Part shown: one piece after another, positions 49,844 through 58,005 of the stretch
Layout: every line of letters begins with the position of its first letter
How positions within the stretch are numbered: position 1 is the first letter of the stretch
Source of the DNA: CAVRTM01 sp963696105
GTDB taxonomy: Bacteria; Actinomycetota; Actinomycetes; Actinomycetales; Dermatophilaceae
DNA: 64,000 nt
NCBI GenBank assembly: GCA_963696105.1
Contig: CAVOIP010000001.1
Span: 410,077 to 474,076 of the forward strand
Direction of reading: 5' to 3'
Made by a program: the position numbers and the translations under genes
Notes under the pieces: generated by a model
What the model was told of the DNA's origin: nothing
Database searches by the model: none
What the model saw: the letters and a program-made list of their open reading frames with translations, nothing else

Positions 49844-51181
49844 TCAGGCGGTGATGGACAGCAGCGCGTCCTCGAGCACCTGCAGGCCCTCCAGCAGCAG
49901 CTCGTCGCTGATGACCAGCGGCGGCAGGAGCCGGATGACGTTGCCGTAGGTGCCGCAGGTCAGGATGAGCACGCCCTGCTCGTGGCAGGCCTTGGCCACG
50001 CGCCCGGTCAGCTCGGCGTCCGGCTCGGTCGTGCCCGGCTTGACGAACTCGATCGCCAGCATGCCACCGCGACCGCGGATGTCGCCGATGGCGGGCACCT
50101 TGTCCGCGATGACCTGCAGGCGGTCCTTGACCAGGCGCTCGATCCGCTGGGCGGCGCCGATGAGGTCCTCCTCGCGCATCGTCGCGATGGCGCCGAGGGC
50201 CGCGGCACAGGCGATCGGGTTGCCGCCGTACGTGCCGCCGAGGCCGCCGGGGTGGACGGCGTCCATCAGCTCGGCCCGGCCGGTGACCGCGGACAGGGGC
50301 AGCCCGCCGGCGATGCCCTTGGCGACGGTGACCAGGTCGGGAACGACGCCCTCGTGCTCACAGGCGAACCAGGCGCCGGTGCGGGTGAACCCGGTCTGCA
50401 CCTCGTCGGCGATCAGGACGATGCCGTTGTCGTTGCACCACTTCTGCAGCGCGGGCAGGAAGCCGGGGGCCGGTACGACGAACCCGCCCTCGCCCTGGAT
50501 CGGCTCGATGATGAGGGCGGCGATCTGGTCGCCGCCGACCTGCTTCTCCGCCATCGCGATGGCCCGGGCGGCGGCCTGCTCGCCGGTCATGCCCTCGGGG
50601 TCGCGGAAGGGGTAGGACGTGGGCACGCGGTAGATGTCGGACACGAACGGGCCGAAGCCCTTCTTGTACGGCATCGCCTTCGCGGTCAGGGCCATGGTGA
50701 GGTTCGTGCGGCCGTGGTAGGCGTGGTCGACGGCGACGACCGCCGTCCGCCCGGTGGCGTAGCGGGCGACCTTGATGGCGTTCTCGACGGCCTCGGCACC
50801 GGAGTTGAACAGCGCGGTCTTCTTGGCGTGGTCGCCGGGGGTGAGCTCGGCGAGCGCCTCGCAGACGGCGACGTACTCCTCGTACGGCGTGATCATGAAG
50901 CACGTGTGGGTGAAGTCGGCGGCCTGGGCGGCCACGCCCTCCACCACGCGCGGGGCGGCGTTGCCGACTGTGGTCACGGCGATGCCGGATCCGAGGTCGA
51001 TCAGCAGGTTGCCGTCGACGTCCTCGATCACCCCACCGCCGGCCCGGGCGGCGTACACGGGGAGGGTCGAGCTGACACCGGCGCTGACGACGGCCGAACG
51101 GCGCGCAGCGAGCGCCTGCGACTTCGGACCGGGCAGCGGGGTGCGCAGCTCTCGACGCTGCGGCAGGGAGGTGTCGGACAC
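49844..51181 (-). CDS. gabT: 4-aminobutyrate--2-oxoglutarate transaminase
   Basis: 445 residues of class III aminotransferase. Visible features are FNSGAEAVENAIKVAR (phosphate binding), DHAYHGRTNLTMALTAK, IIEPIQGEGGFVVP, LIADEVQTGFTRTG and the PLP-binding Lys in VTVAKGIAGGLP. The spacing and QTGFTRTG motif favour GabT, which converts GABA to succinic semialdehyde. GTG 51181 is the start by homology. It is convergent with the M16 genes. Confidence 0.9.
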   Translation of the reverse strand: MSDTSLPQRRELRTPLPGPKSQALAARRSAVVSAGVSSTLPVYAARAGGGVIEDVDGNLLIDLGSGIAVTTVGNAAPRVVEGVAAQAADFTHTCFMITPYEEYVAVCEALAELTPGDHAKKTALFNSGAEAVENAIKVARYATGRTAVVAVDHAYHGRTNLTMALTAKAMPYKKGFGPFVSDIYRVPTSYPFRDPEGMTGEQAAARAIAMAEKQVGGDQIAALIIEPIQGEGGFVVPAPGFLPALQKWCNDNGIVLIADEVQTGFTRTGAWFACEHEGVVPDLVTVAKGIAGGLPLSAVTGRAELMDAVHPGGLGGTYGGNPIACAAALGAIATMREEDLIGAAQRIERLVKDRLQVIADKVPAIGDIRGRGGMLAIEFVKPGTTEPDAELTGRVAKACHEQGVLILTCGTYGNVIRLLPPLVISDELLLEGLQVLEDALLSITA

Positions 51182-51283
51182 GATGGAACTCCAGTGCGTT
51201 GGGCCGTGCGGGCGCGGACGCGTCCACGCACCCATGATGGCCCATGGCCCCGAGCGCGCAGAACCGGTGGGGGTCCTACGGAA

Positions 51284-52102
51284 TCAGTCGTCCTCGGGCG
51301 CCTGATCGACTGATCGCGTGCCGATCCGCGCCAGGACCTCGTCGTGCAGGATGCCGTTGGTCGCGACGGCGTTGCCGCCCCACGGGCCGGGAGTGCCGTC
51401 CAGGGAGGTGAACCGGCCACCGGCCTCGGTGACGATCGGCACCAGCGCGGCCATGTCGTGCACCTCGAGCTCCGGCTCGGCCGCGATGTCGACGGCCCCC
51501 TCGGCGAGGAGCATGTAGGACCAGAAGTCGCCGTACGCGCGGGTGCGCCAGCAGGCCTCGGCCAGGCCGAGGAACTCGTCGTAGCGCCCGACCTTGCGCC
51601 ACGAGCTGATGCTGGAGTGGGACAGCGACGCGTCGGTGACCGTGGCGATCTTGGAGACGTGCATCCGCTTGGCGCTCGACAGGCTGCGCCCGCACCAGGC
51701 ACCGGAGCCGCCCGCCGCCCACCAGCGGCGGTTCAGCGCGGGAGCGGCGACCAGGCCGAGGACCGGCTGGCCGTCGTCGACCAGGGAGATCAGCGTCGCC
51801 CACACCGGTACGCCGCGGACGAAGTTCTTCGTGCCGTCGATCGGGTCGATCACCCAGCGGCGCGGACCGTGCCCGGTGGTGTCGAACTCCTCGCCCTGGA
51901 CGGCGTCGCGGGGACGGGTGCGCTTGAGCTGGTGGCGCACCAGCTCCTCGGCGGCCCGGTCGGCGTCGGTGACGGGGCTGAGGTCGGGTTTGGACTCGAC
52001 GACCAGGTCGGCGGCACGGAAGCGGGCCACCGTCACGCGTTCGACCGCGTCGGCCAGCACGTGCGCCAGGCGCAGGTCGTCGTCGTAGGAGGGCACCGCC
52101 AC
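51284..52102 (-). CDS. hisN: Inositol-monophosphatase family histidinol-phosphatase
   Basis: 272 residues. Metal-binding blocks are visible: GEEF, WVIDPIDGTKNFVRGVPVW and the late EVHDMAALVPIVTEAGG. The last motif has HD where most inositol monophosphatases have WD, as in actinobacterial HisN, the histidinol-phosphatase of histidine synthesis. It follows a PAP2 phosphatase gene by three bases and is probably co-transcribed. GTG 52102 or 52096 may be the start. Confidence 0.85.
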   Translation of the reverse strand: MAVPSYDDDLRLAHVLADAVERVTVARFRAADLVVESKPDLSPVTDADRAAEELVRHQLKRTRPRDAVQGEEFDTTGHGPRRWVIDPIDGTKNFVRGVPVWATLISLVDDGQPVLGLVAAPALNRRWWAAGGSGAWCGRSLSSAKRMHVSKIATVTDASLSHSSISSWRKVGRYDEFLGLAEACWRTRAYGDFWSYMLLAEGAVDIAAEPELEVHDMAALVPIVTEAGGRFTSLDGTPGPWGGNAVATNGILHDEVLARIGTRSVDQAPEDD

Positions 52103-52105
52103 ACG

Positions 52106-52945
52106 CTAGCCCGTGGGGGCCTCACGCGGGGTGACCGCCCCGGACGTCGGCGAGCCTGGCGCGCCGCGCGCCCGCCGGACCGTGAGGAACAGCCGGTGCG
52201 CCGTGATGAGCAGGCCCAGCCAGGCGAGGCCAAGGGTCCAGGCGACCAGCACGTCGGTCATCCAGTGGTGGCCGAGGAAGACGCGGCTCAGGCCCATCGC
52301 CAGGGCGAAGAGCGCCGCGACGGCGACCGTGAGCACGCGCGATCGCCGGTGCTGCTGACGCCGCACCAGCAGGTAGGCGATCAGCCCGGCGATCACCACG
52401 CTGTTGAGGGAGTGTCCGCTGGGGAAGGAGGGTGAGGACTCGAACGGCGCGACGGCGTCCGACTGCGGTGGCCGGACCCGGCCGACCAGGACCTTGCCGA
52501 TGGTCGTCATGGACAGCGACCCGGCGACGGCGATGACCATGAGCACGAGCGGTGTCCGCGACCGCCACACGAGGGCCATGGCCACGGTGACGACCGTCGC
52601 GAGGATGGTCATCCCGACCGGTCCGCCGAGGTTGGTGAACCACGTGGCGACCTGGTCCGCGAGCGGGGTCCGGAGGCGGATCGCCGTGTCGAGCGCCGGC
52701 CGGTCCAGCCCGGTGACGCCGTCCCCCTCCTCCACCGCGTCGTAGATCTCGGCGCTCACTGCGGTGAGCGCCGTCGCGAAGACACCGCCGACGACCGCGA
52801 TGAGGACCAGCAGGGCGTGGGCCGAGGTCCACCGGGCACCGGTGAGGGCGACGGTGGCCAGCCAGCTCCCGAAGCGGCTGGGCCAGGCGGTGAGGTCGCG
52901 GTCCCCGATGCGTTCCTCGGTCGGAGTGTCGTCGAAGAGGCGCAT
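52106..52945 (-). CDS. PAP2 family membrane phosphatase
   Basis: 279 residues with six membrane helices. The three-part phosphatase signature is complete: KVLVGRVRPP, SFPSGHSLN and SRVFLGHHWMTD. Such enzymes dephosphorylate lipid phosphates such as undecaprenyl pyrophosphate or phosphatidic acid. Its ATG 52945 is divergent from a DUF2231 gene, and it runs directly into hisN. Confidence 0.87.
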   Translation of the reverse strand: MRLFDDTPTEERIGDRDLTAWPSRFGSWLATVALTGARWTSAHALLVLIAVVGGVFATALTAVSAEIYDAVEEGDGVTGLDRPALDTAIRLRTPLADQVATWFTNLGGPVGMTILATVVTVAMALVWRSRTPLVLMVIAVAGSLSMTTIGKVLVGRVRPPQSDAVAPFESSPSFPSGHSLNSVVIAGLIAYLLVRRQQHRRSRVLTVAVAALFALAMGLSRVFLGHHWMTDVLVAWTLGLAWLGLLITAHRLFLTVRRARGAPGSPTSGAVTPREAPTG

Positions 52946-53037
52946 CGTCCCATTGTCGGGGCCGGGCCCGGGCTGAACCAATCGACAGCCGGAACCGTTG
53001 TCTCCGTTGTTCGGCCTGACGTCGCCCCCACCCCCGG

Positions 53038-53502
53038 ATGGTGCCCATGTTCGACACAGTCCTCGGCCTGCCGGTGCACGTGCTGGTGGTCCACGCCGTC
53101 GTCGTCGGGCTGCCGCTCATGGCGGTGGCGACCGCGGTCGTGGCGTTGATGCCCTCGCTACGTCTGCGCTTCGCCTGGCCGGTCGTGGTGCTCGACGCCA
53201 CCGTGGTGGTCGCGACGTTCGTGGCGCGGGAGAGCGGTCAGGTGCTGCAGCGCCGCCTGGGCGGCTCGGTCGCCCAGGAACATGGCGCGCTCGGGCGCAA
53301 CCTGCTGTGGTTCGCCGTCCTCGTCCTCGCGGCCGGGGTCGCGGTGGCGCTGACCCGCGACCCCCGTCGCTCCGGCCGGGCGACGGCCGCGGTGGCCCTC
53401 ACCGTGGTGGCCGGTGCGCTCGCGATCTGGTGGACCGTCCGCGTCGGGCACACCGGCGCCCAGGCCGTCTGGCAGGGCATCGTCCAGAGCACCAACCACT
53501 GA
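53038..53502 (+). CDS. DUF2231-like membrane protein
   Basis: 154 residues with four hydrophobic helices, beginning with GLPVHVLVVHAVVVGLPLMA and ending with WTVRVGHTGAQAVWQG. The VGHTGAxAVW terminal motif and paired His in helix 1 match the DUF2231 family, whose function is not established; a cytochrome-like role has been suggested from the histidines. ATG 53047 is an alternative start. It is followed immediately by the first 32-bp repeat array. Confidence 0.8.
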   Translation: MVPMFDTVLGLPVHVLVVHAVVVGLPLMAVATAVVALMPSLRLRFAWPVVVLDATVVVATFVARESGQVLQRRLGGSVAQEHGALGRNLLWFAVLVLAAGVAVALTRDPRRSGRATAAVALTVVAGALAIWWTVRVGHTGAQAVWQGIVQSTNH

Positions 53503-53726
53503 CCCGCAAACCTGGGGGTTCTGCGGGCCGCCGTCCCGCAAACCTGGGGGTTCTGCGGCCTGCTGTCCCGCAAACCTGGGGGTTCTGCGGCCTGCTGTCC
53601 CGCAAACCTCGAGGTTCTGCGGCCTGCCGTCCCGCAAACCTGGGGGTTCTGCCGGCTGCCGTCCCGCAAACCTGGGGGTCGTGCAGGTCGCGAGTCCGCA
53701 AACCTGGGGGTTCTGCACACGCTGCC
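53503..53726 (+). repeat. 32-bp tandem repeat array A, seven units
   Basis: Units begin at 53503, 53535, 53567, 53599, 53631, 53663 and 53695, exactly 32 bases apart. The core is CAAACCTGGGGGTTCTGC, with inner dyad symmetry (AACC/GGTT), and a variable tail such as GGCCTGCTGTCC. Copy 4 has CTCGAGG inside the core and copy 6 has GTCGTGC. The array starts directly after the DUF2231 stop and lies before a nuclease-like gene. 32 is not a multiple of three and no start site fits, so it is not coding. Confidence 0.92.
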
Positions 53727-53861
53727 GCCCGACCGTGTGGCTCCCTGACGTGCCCGTCCACAAGGCCTCCGGCATGACCGCCTCTGTCCACAGGCCGGGG
53801 CGGAGGCTCTGGTGGCGCAGGTCCCCATCCGTCAACCTCCGGATGAGCAGAGGGGGACGTC

Positions 53862-54797
53862 GTGGATGGCGTGCAGCGCTTCGGGACTCTCGTGGCAACC
53901 GGCATGGCACGTTCGCAGGTGGACGCCCTGCCGCGCGTGGGCGGGCTCCGGGGACTTCGGCTGCTCGATGCCGGTGGAGACGAGCCCCGGGTGGTGCGCA
54001 TCCACGCGGCCCTGGACGTTGCCCCGCCGGGAGCGGTTCTGTCCGGTTGGGCGGCGGCGGTCTTACACGGCATACCGGAGGAACTGCTCGACGGCACCTG
54101 GGACGGAGCAACCGAGCGGCCGGTCGACCTCATCGTGCCCATGTCCCTCGGGCAGTGGCAGCGCAGAGGCCTGCGGCTCTGGCGCGGGCCGGTGGCCGCC
54201 GCCGACGTCCTCCCGTACCGCGGCGCCGCGATCACCCGCGGCGTGCGCACCGCCGTGGACCTGGCTCGGTGGTCGATATTTCCTCCCCGAGCGCTGGCGA
54301 TGCTGGACATGAGTCTGCGGCACGGCCTGACCGATCCCGCGGAGCTGGCGAGCTACCTGCCGCTGCTGAAGGGCTACCGGGGGATCGGTCTCGCGCGAAG
54401 AGCCGCGCCGCTTGCCAGCGCTCGCGCCGAGTCCCCGAAGGAGAGCGAGCTGCGCCATTACTGGTTGGAAGCCGGGCTGCCGCCGCCGCTGGTCAACGCG
54501 GAGATCTACGACCCGGAGGGTTTTCTGGTCGGCCGCGTGGACCTGCTCGAGCCCGAGTCGGGCTACTGCGCTGAGTTCGACGGTCACTGGCACCAGATGT
54601 GGGGGCGGCCTGAGGCGGACGCTCGTCGCGCCGGCCGGCTCACGGCTCTCAATCTGACCATGGACGTGTTCACACGCGCCGATCTCGGCGGGAACGCGTT
54701 CGCGACCCTGCTGTCGCGGCTCGTCGACGGGCACCGTCGTGCCCTCGCCCGCGATCGGCGGCACGATGCGTGGTACTGCCCACAGCACGGTGCGTGA
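53862..54797 (+). CDS. PD-(D/E)XK nuclease-like (DUF559/Vsr-type) protein with AbiEi-like N-terminal region
   Basis: 311 residues. The N-terminal ~180 residues resemble the AbiEi-antitoxin-like region common in actinobacterial proteins: a winged-helix start (VATGMARSQVDALPRVGGLR), SGWAAAVLHGIP and RTAVDLARWSIFPPRALAML. The C-terminal ~100 residues have the order of a Vsr/DUF559 nuclease core: E-x2-LRHYWLEAGLPPPLVN, GFLVGRVDLLEPESG and CAEFDGHWHQ, giving E...D...ExD instead of the usual ExK. AGAGGGGG precedes GTG 53862. The gene is flanked on both sides by 32-bp arrays in opposite orientation. A DNA-processing or defence role is inference. Confidence 0.75.
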   Translation: MDGVQRFGTLVATGMARSQVDALPRVGGLRGLRLLDAGGDEPRVVRIHAALDVAPPGAVLSGWAAAVLHGIPEELLDGTWDGATERPVDLIVPMSLGQWQRRGLRLWRGPVAAADVLPYRGAAITRGVRTAVDLARWSIFPPRALAMLDMSLRHGLTDPAELASYLPLLKGYRGIGLARRAAPLASARAESPKESELRHYWLEAGLPPPLVNAEIYDPEGFLVGRVDLLEPESGYCAEFDGHWHQMWGRPEADARRAGRLTALNLTMDVFTRADLGGNAFATLLSRLVDGHRRALARDRRHDAWYCPQHGA

Positions 54798-54825
54798 GGC
54801 GGTGCCGCCCGCGACGGCGGCGGCG

Positions 54826-54975
54826 CAGAACCGCCAGGTGTGGCGCTCCGTCCGGGACAGAACCGCCAGGTTTGGCTCGTCTGCCCGGGCAGAACCACCA
54901 GGTTGGGCCCGTCCGGCCGGGCAGAACCACCAGGTTTGGCCCGTCCGGCCGGGCAGAACCACCGCCTTTGCGGGG
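54826..54975 (-). repeat. 32-bp tandem repeat array B, five units, opposite orientation to array A
   Basis: Units begin at 54826, 54858, 54890, 54922 and 54954, again exactly 32 bases apart. The core CAGAACCACCAGGTTTGG is the reverse complement of the array A family (CCAAACCTGGTGGTTCTG). Tails are CCCGTCCGGCCGGG. The last unit carries CCGCCTTTGC in place of CCAGGTTTGG and ends seven bases from the rsgA stop. Confidence 0.92.
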
Positions 54976-54981
54976 AGTGAG

Positions 54982-56010
54982 TCAGTCCTCGGGGTGGGGC
55001 GAGCGGGCGCGCAGCAGCCGGCGCAGGGACTCCAGCCGGGCGGGACCGGCCGGCCCGGCCCGGCCGGAGTCCACCCACGCGTCGAGGCCGCACTCGGGCT
55101 CGTCATGGGTGCACCCACGCGGGCAGCCGTCGGTGCCGGCCGCCAGGTCGGGGAAGTGGGAGACGATCTTCGCCGGCTGGACGTGCGCCAGCCCGAACGA
55201 GCGCACGCCGGGGGTGTCGACGACCCATCCCTCGTCGCCGGGCAGCCGCAGGGAGATCGCGGAGGAGGACGTGTGCCGCCCCCGTCCGGTGACGTCGTTG
55301 ACCACCCCGGTGGCACGGCCGGCCCCGGGCACCAGGGCGTTGACGAGCGTGGACTTGCCGACGCCGGAGTGGCCGATGAAGACGCTCACCTGACCGACCA
55401 GCCGCTGCTGCAACGGCTCCAGCCCCTGCCACGCCCCGGTGCCGGGGTCGCGGGAGGTGACGATGTGCGGCACCTCGAGCGTGGCGTAGATCTGCAGGAA
55501 CGCCGTCGGGTCCACCAGGTCGGCCTTCGTCAGGACCAGCAGCGGGTCCATACCCGCGTCGTACGCCGCCACGAGGCACCGGTCGATCATCCGCGGGCGC
55601 GGCTCGGGGTCCGCCAGCGCGGTCACGATGACGAGCTGGTCGGCGTTGGCGACGATGATCCGCTCCACCGGGTCGGTGTCGTCGGCCGTACGCCGCAGCA
55701 GCGTCCTGCGCGGCGCCACACGCACGATGCGGGCGAGGCTGTCCGCACCGCCGGAGGTGTCGCCGACCAGCCCCGCCTCGTCGCCCACGACGACGCTCTT
55801 GCGACCGAGCTCGCGCGCCTTCATCGCGGTCACCACGCGCTCGCCGCCCTCGTGCACGAGCAGCGTGTAGCGACCCCGGTCGACCGCCGTGACGAAGCCG
55901 GGCACGGCGTCCTCGTGCGCCGGCCGGTCCTTGGTCCGCGGCCGGGTCCCACGGGGGTTCGGCCGGACGCGCACGTCGCTCTCGTCGTAGCGACGGGCCC
56001 GGGGGCTCAC
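54982..56010 (-). CDS. rsgA: Ribosome small-subunit-dependent GTPase A
   Basis: 342 residues. An OB-fold (VPGFVTAVDRGRYTLLVHEG) is followed by a circularly permuted GTPase with G4 LTKADLV, G1 GHSGVGKST and G3 VVDTPGVRSFG, and a zinc finger GCPRGCTHDEPEC. RsgA checks late 30S assembly. GTG 56010 overlaps the aroA stop (GTGA). The 32-bp array B lies just beyond its stop, so the array may be part of the 3' region. Confidence 0.92.
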   Translation of the reverse strand: MSPRARRYDESDVRVRPNPRGTRPRTKDRPAHEDAVPGFVTAVDRGRYTLLVHEGGERVVTAMKARELGRKSVVVGDEAGLVGDTSGGADSLARIVRVAPRRTLLRRTADDTDPVERIIVANADQLVIVTALADPEPRPRMIDRCLVAAYDAGMDPLLVLTKADLVDPTAFLQIYATLEVPHIVTSRDPGTGAWQGLEPLQQRLVGQVSVFIGHSGVGKSTLVNALVPGAGRATGVVNDVTGRGRHTSSSAISLRLPGDEGWVVDTPGVRSFGLAHVQPAKIVSHFPDLAAGTDGCPRGCTHDEPECGLDAWVDSGRAGPAGPARLESLRRLLRARSPHPED

Positions 56011-57368
56011 GCGCCGTCCGCGGCGTCGAGCGGTCGTGCCCCGCCGGACACCATGGCGCTCCACCGCTGCGGGAACCGGGGGAGAGTCTTGGCCGCGGTG
56101 TCGACGTTCTCCAGCACCAGGCCGGGGACGCGCAGCCCGAGAACCGCCCCGGCCATGGCCATGCGGTGGTCGTCATAGGTGTGGAACAGCCCGCCGTGCA
56201 GCCGTGCCGGGGTGATCCGCAGGCCGTCCTCGGTCTGCTCCACGGAGCCGCCCAGGGCGTTGATCTCGTCGGCCAGGGCGGTCAGCCGGTCGGTCTCGTG
56301 CCCGCGCAGGTGCGCGATGCCGCGCAGCCAGGAGGGCGAGTCGGCCAGCGCGGCGACGGCGGCCACGACCGGCGTGAGCTCTCCGACGTCGTGCAGGTCG
56401 ACGTCCAGCCCACTCAGCTGACCCGACCCGCTGACGGTGAGCCCGGCCCGGTCGAGGCTCACCTCGGCGCCCATCGCGTCGAAGATGTCGCGGATCGCGT
56501 CGCCGGCCTGGGTGGTGTGCTGGGGCCAGCCCGGCACCCGCACGCTGCCGTCGGTCACCAGCGCCGCCGCGAGGAACGCCGCGGCGTTGGACAGGTCCGG
56601 CTCGACCTGGACGTCCAGGGCGTTGATCTCGGACGGCTCGACCCGCCAGGTGTTGGCGTCACCGTCGTCGATGACGACGCCGACGTCGCGCAGCGCCTCC
56701 ACCGTCATCTGGATGTGGGGCTCGCTCGGCACCGGTTTGCCCTCGTGGCGGACGACCACGCCCCGGTCGAACCGCGCGCCGGCGAGCAGCAGCGCGGAGA
56801 TGAACTGGGAGCTGGCCGAGGCATCGACCGTCACCGTGCCGCCGGGCAGGCTGCCGGAGCCGACGACGGCGAAGGGGAGTCGGCCGCGCCCGTCGTCCTC
56901 GACCCGGGCACCGAGCACCCGCAGGGACTCGATCACCGGCGCCATGGGCCGGTTGCGGGCGTGCGGGTCGCCGTCGAAGGACACCCGCCCCGACACGAGC
57001 GTCGCGACCGGCGGCAGGAACCGCATCACGGTGCCGGCGAGCCCGCAGTCGACCGAGGAGTCGCCGCGCAACGCCGCGGGCTCGATCAGCCAGTCAGCCG
57101 CCTCGGGGTCGTCTCCCTCGACGTCCTCGATCTCCGCGCCCAGCGAGCGCAGGGCCTGCGCCATCAGGAGCGTGTCGCGGGACCGGAGCGGGCGTCGCAG
57201 CCGGGAGCCGCCGTTGGCCAGCGCGGCGAGGACGAGGAACCGGTTGGTCAGCGACTTGCTGCCCGGGAGGGCGACGACGGCCTTCACCGGCTCGGAGGCG
57301 AGGGGAGCGGGCCAGTCGCCGGTCACCGTGGCAGGTGGTGCGTCCATCAGGGGATGCGGTCCGGGCAC
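56007..57368 (-). CDS. aroA: 3-phosphoshikimate 1-carboxyvinyltransferase (EPSP synthase)
   Basis: 453 residues. The phosphoshikimate/PEP site reads LPGSKSLTNRFLVLAALANG, with GLAGTVMRFLPP and the ETDRL and RMAMAGAV late motifs. It makes EPSP in the shikimate pathway. GTG 57368 lies five bases after the DoxX gene stop; ATG 57347 is an alternative. It overlaps rsgA by four bases, a normal actinobacterial order. Confidence 0.92.
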   Translation of the reverse strand: MPGPHPLMDAPPATVTGDWPAPLASEPVKAVVALPGSKSLTNRFLVLAALANGGSRLRRPLRSRDTLLMAQALRSLGAEIEDVEGDDPEAADWLIEPAALRGDSSVDCGLAGTVMRFLPPVATLVSGRVSFDGDPHARNRPMAPVIESLRVLGARVEDDGRGRLPFAVVGSGSLPGGTVTVDASASSQFISALLLAGARFDRGVVVRHEGKPVPSEPHIQMTVEALRDVGVVIDDGDANTWRVEPSEINALDVQVEPDLSNAAAFLAAALVTDGSVRVPGWPQHTTQAGDAIRDIFDAMGAEVSLDRAGLTVSGSGQLSGLDVDLHDVGELTPVVAAVAALADSPSWLRGIAHLRGHETDRLTALADEINALGGSVEQTEDGLRITPARLHGGLFHTYDDHRMAMAGAVLGLRVPGLVLENVDTAAKTLPRFPQRWSAMVSGGARPLDAADGA

Positions 57369-57373
57369 GTCGC

Positions 57374-57928
57374 TCAGGTGAGCGCGTCGTGGGCGTGCGC
57401 TGCGACCAGACGCGCCTCGCGGCGCGCGCTCCGGGCGGCCGAACGCGCCACCTGCTTGGCCTCGCGCTTGCTGAGCGAGGCGGTGCGGCGGGCGTCCTTG
57501 GCGGCCCGCCGGGCGCGCCAGGACAGACCCGGCTTGCCGGCCGTGTCGACCGAGGCCAGCAGCAGGCCTCCGAGCAGCCCGAGGTTCTTCAGGAAGTGCT
57601 GGCTCTGCGCGGCGCGCTTGGCCGGGTCGTGCTCCTGCCAGAAGGCATGCCCCGCGTAGGTGGTGGGCGCCAGGGAGCTCGCCAGGACCAAGGAGGACAG
57701 CCGGGGGAGACGCCCCAGCGCGAGCATGCTGCCCGCGGTGACCATGGCGGCGGCGTTCACCCGGACCAGCAGCTCGGGGTCGTCCGGAAGGTGCAGCGGC
57801 TCAGCCAGCGCGTGGATCACCGGCCCCGCAGCCTCGGCCCGCCCTCCGGGGTGGCGCAGCGAGTCGATGCCGCCCTTGACGAAGACGGCAGCAAGCATCG
57901 GGCGGGCAAGGCGGCGAACAACGGTCAT
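57374..57928 (-). CDS. DoxX family membrane protein
   Basis: 184 residues with four hydrophobic segments; RPMLAAVFVKGGIDSLRHPG near the start and GRLPRLSSLVLASSLAPTTY in the middle are DoxX-like. The C-terminal ~60 residues are Arg/Ala-rich and soluble. Relatives are linked to thiol and redox stress membrane complexes. GAGAGGGAGACC precedes the ATG at 57928, and it is the first gene before aroA-rsgA. Confidence 0.82.
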   Translation of the reverse strand: MTVVRRLARPMLAAVFVKGGIDSLRHPGGRAEAAGPVIHALAEPLHLPDDPELLVRVNAAAMVTAGSMLALGRLPRLSSLVLASSLAPTTYAGHAFWQEHDPAKRAAQSQHFLKNLGLLGGLLLASVDTAGKPGLSWRARRAAKDARRTASLSKREAKQVARSAARSARREARLVAAHAHDALT

Positions 57929-58005
57929 CAGGTCTCCCTCTCAGCGTCCGGACAGGTCATACCGTAGTTGCTCGCCCCCGACCACCGCGTCTCTAGGCTG
58001 AGCCC

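Noticed and set aside
53414..54574. Long + strand ORF through the 32-bp array (repeated QTWGFCG and RKPGGSA peptides)
   Set aside because: Because 32 is not a multiple of three the repeat is read in three frames in turn; the ORF overlaps DUF2231 and the nuclease-like gene in the wrong frame.
53503..54975. CRISPR arrays at the 32-bp repeats
   Set aside because: Units are contiguous 32-bp tandem copies; there are no unique spacers between repeats and no cas genes.
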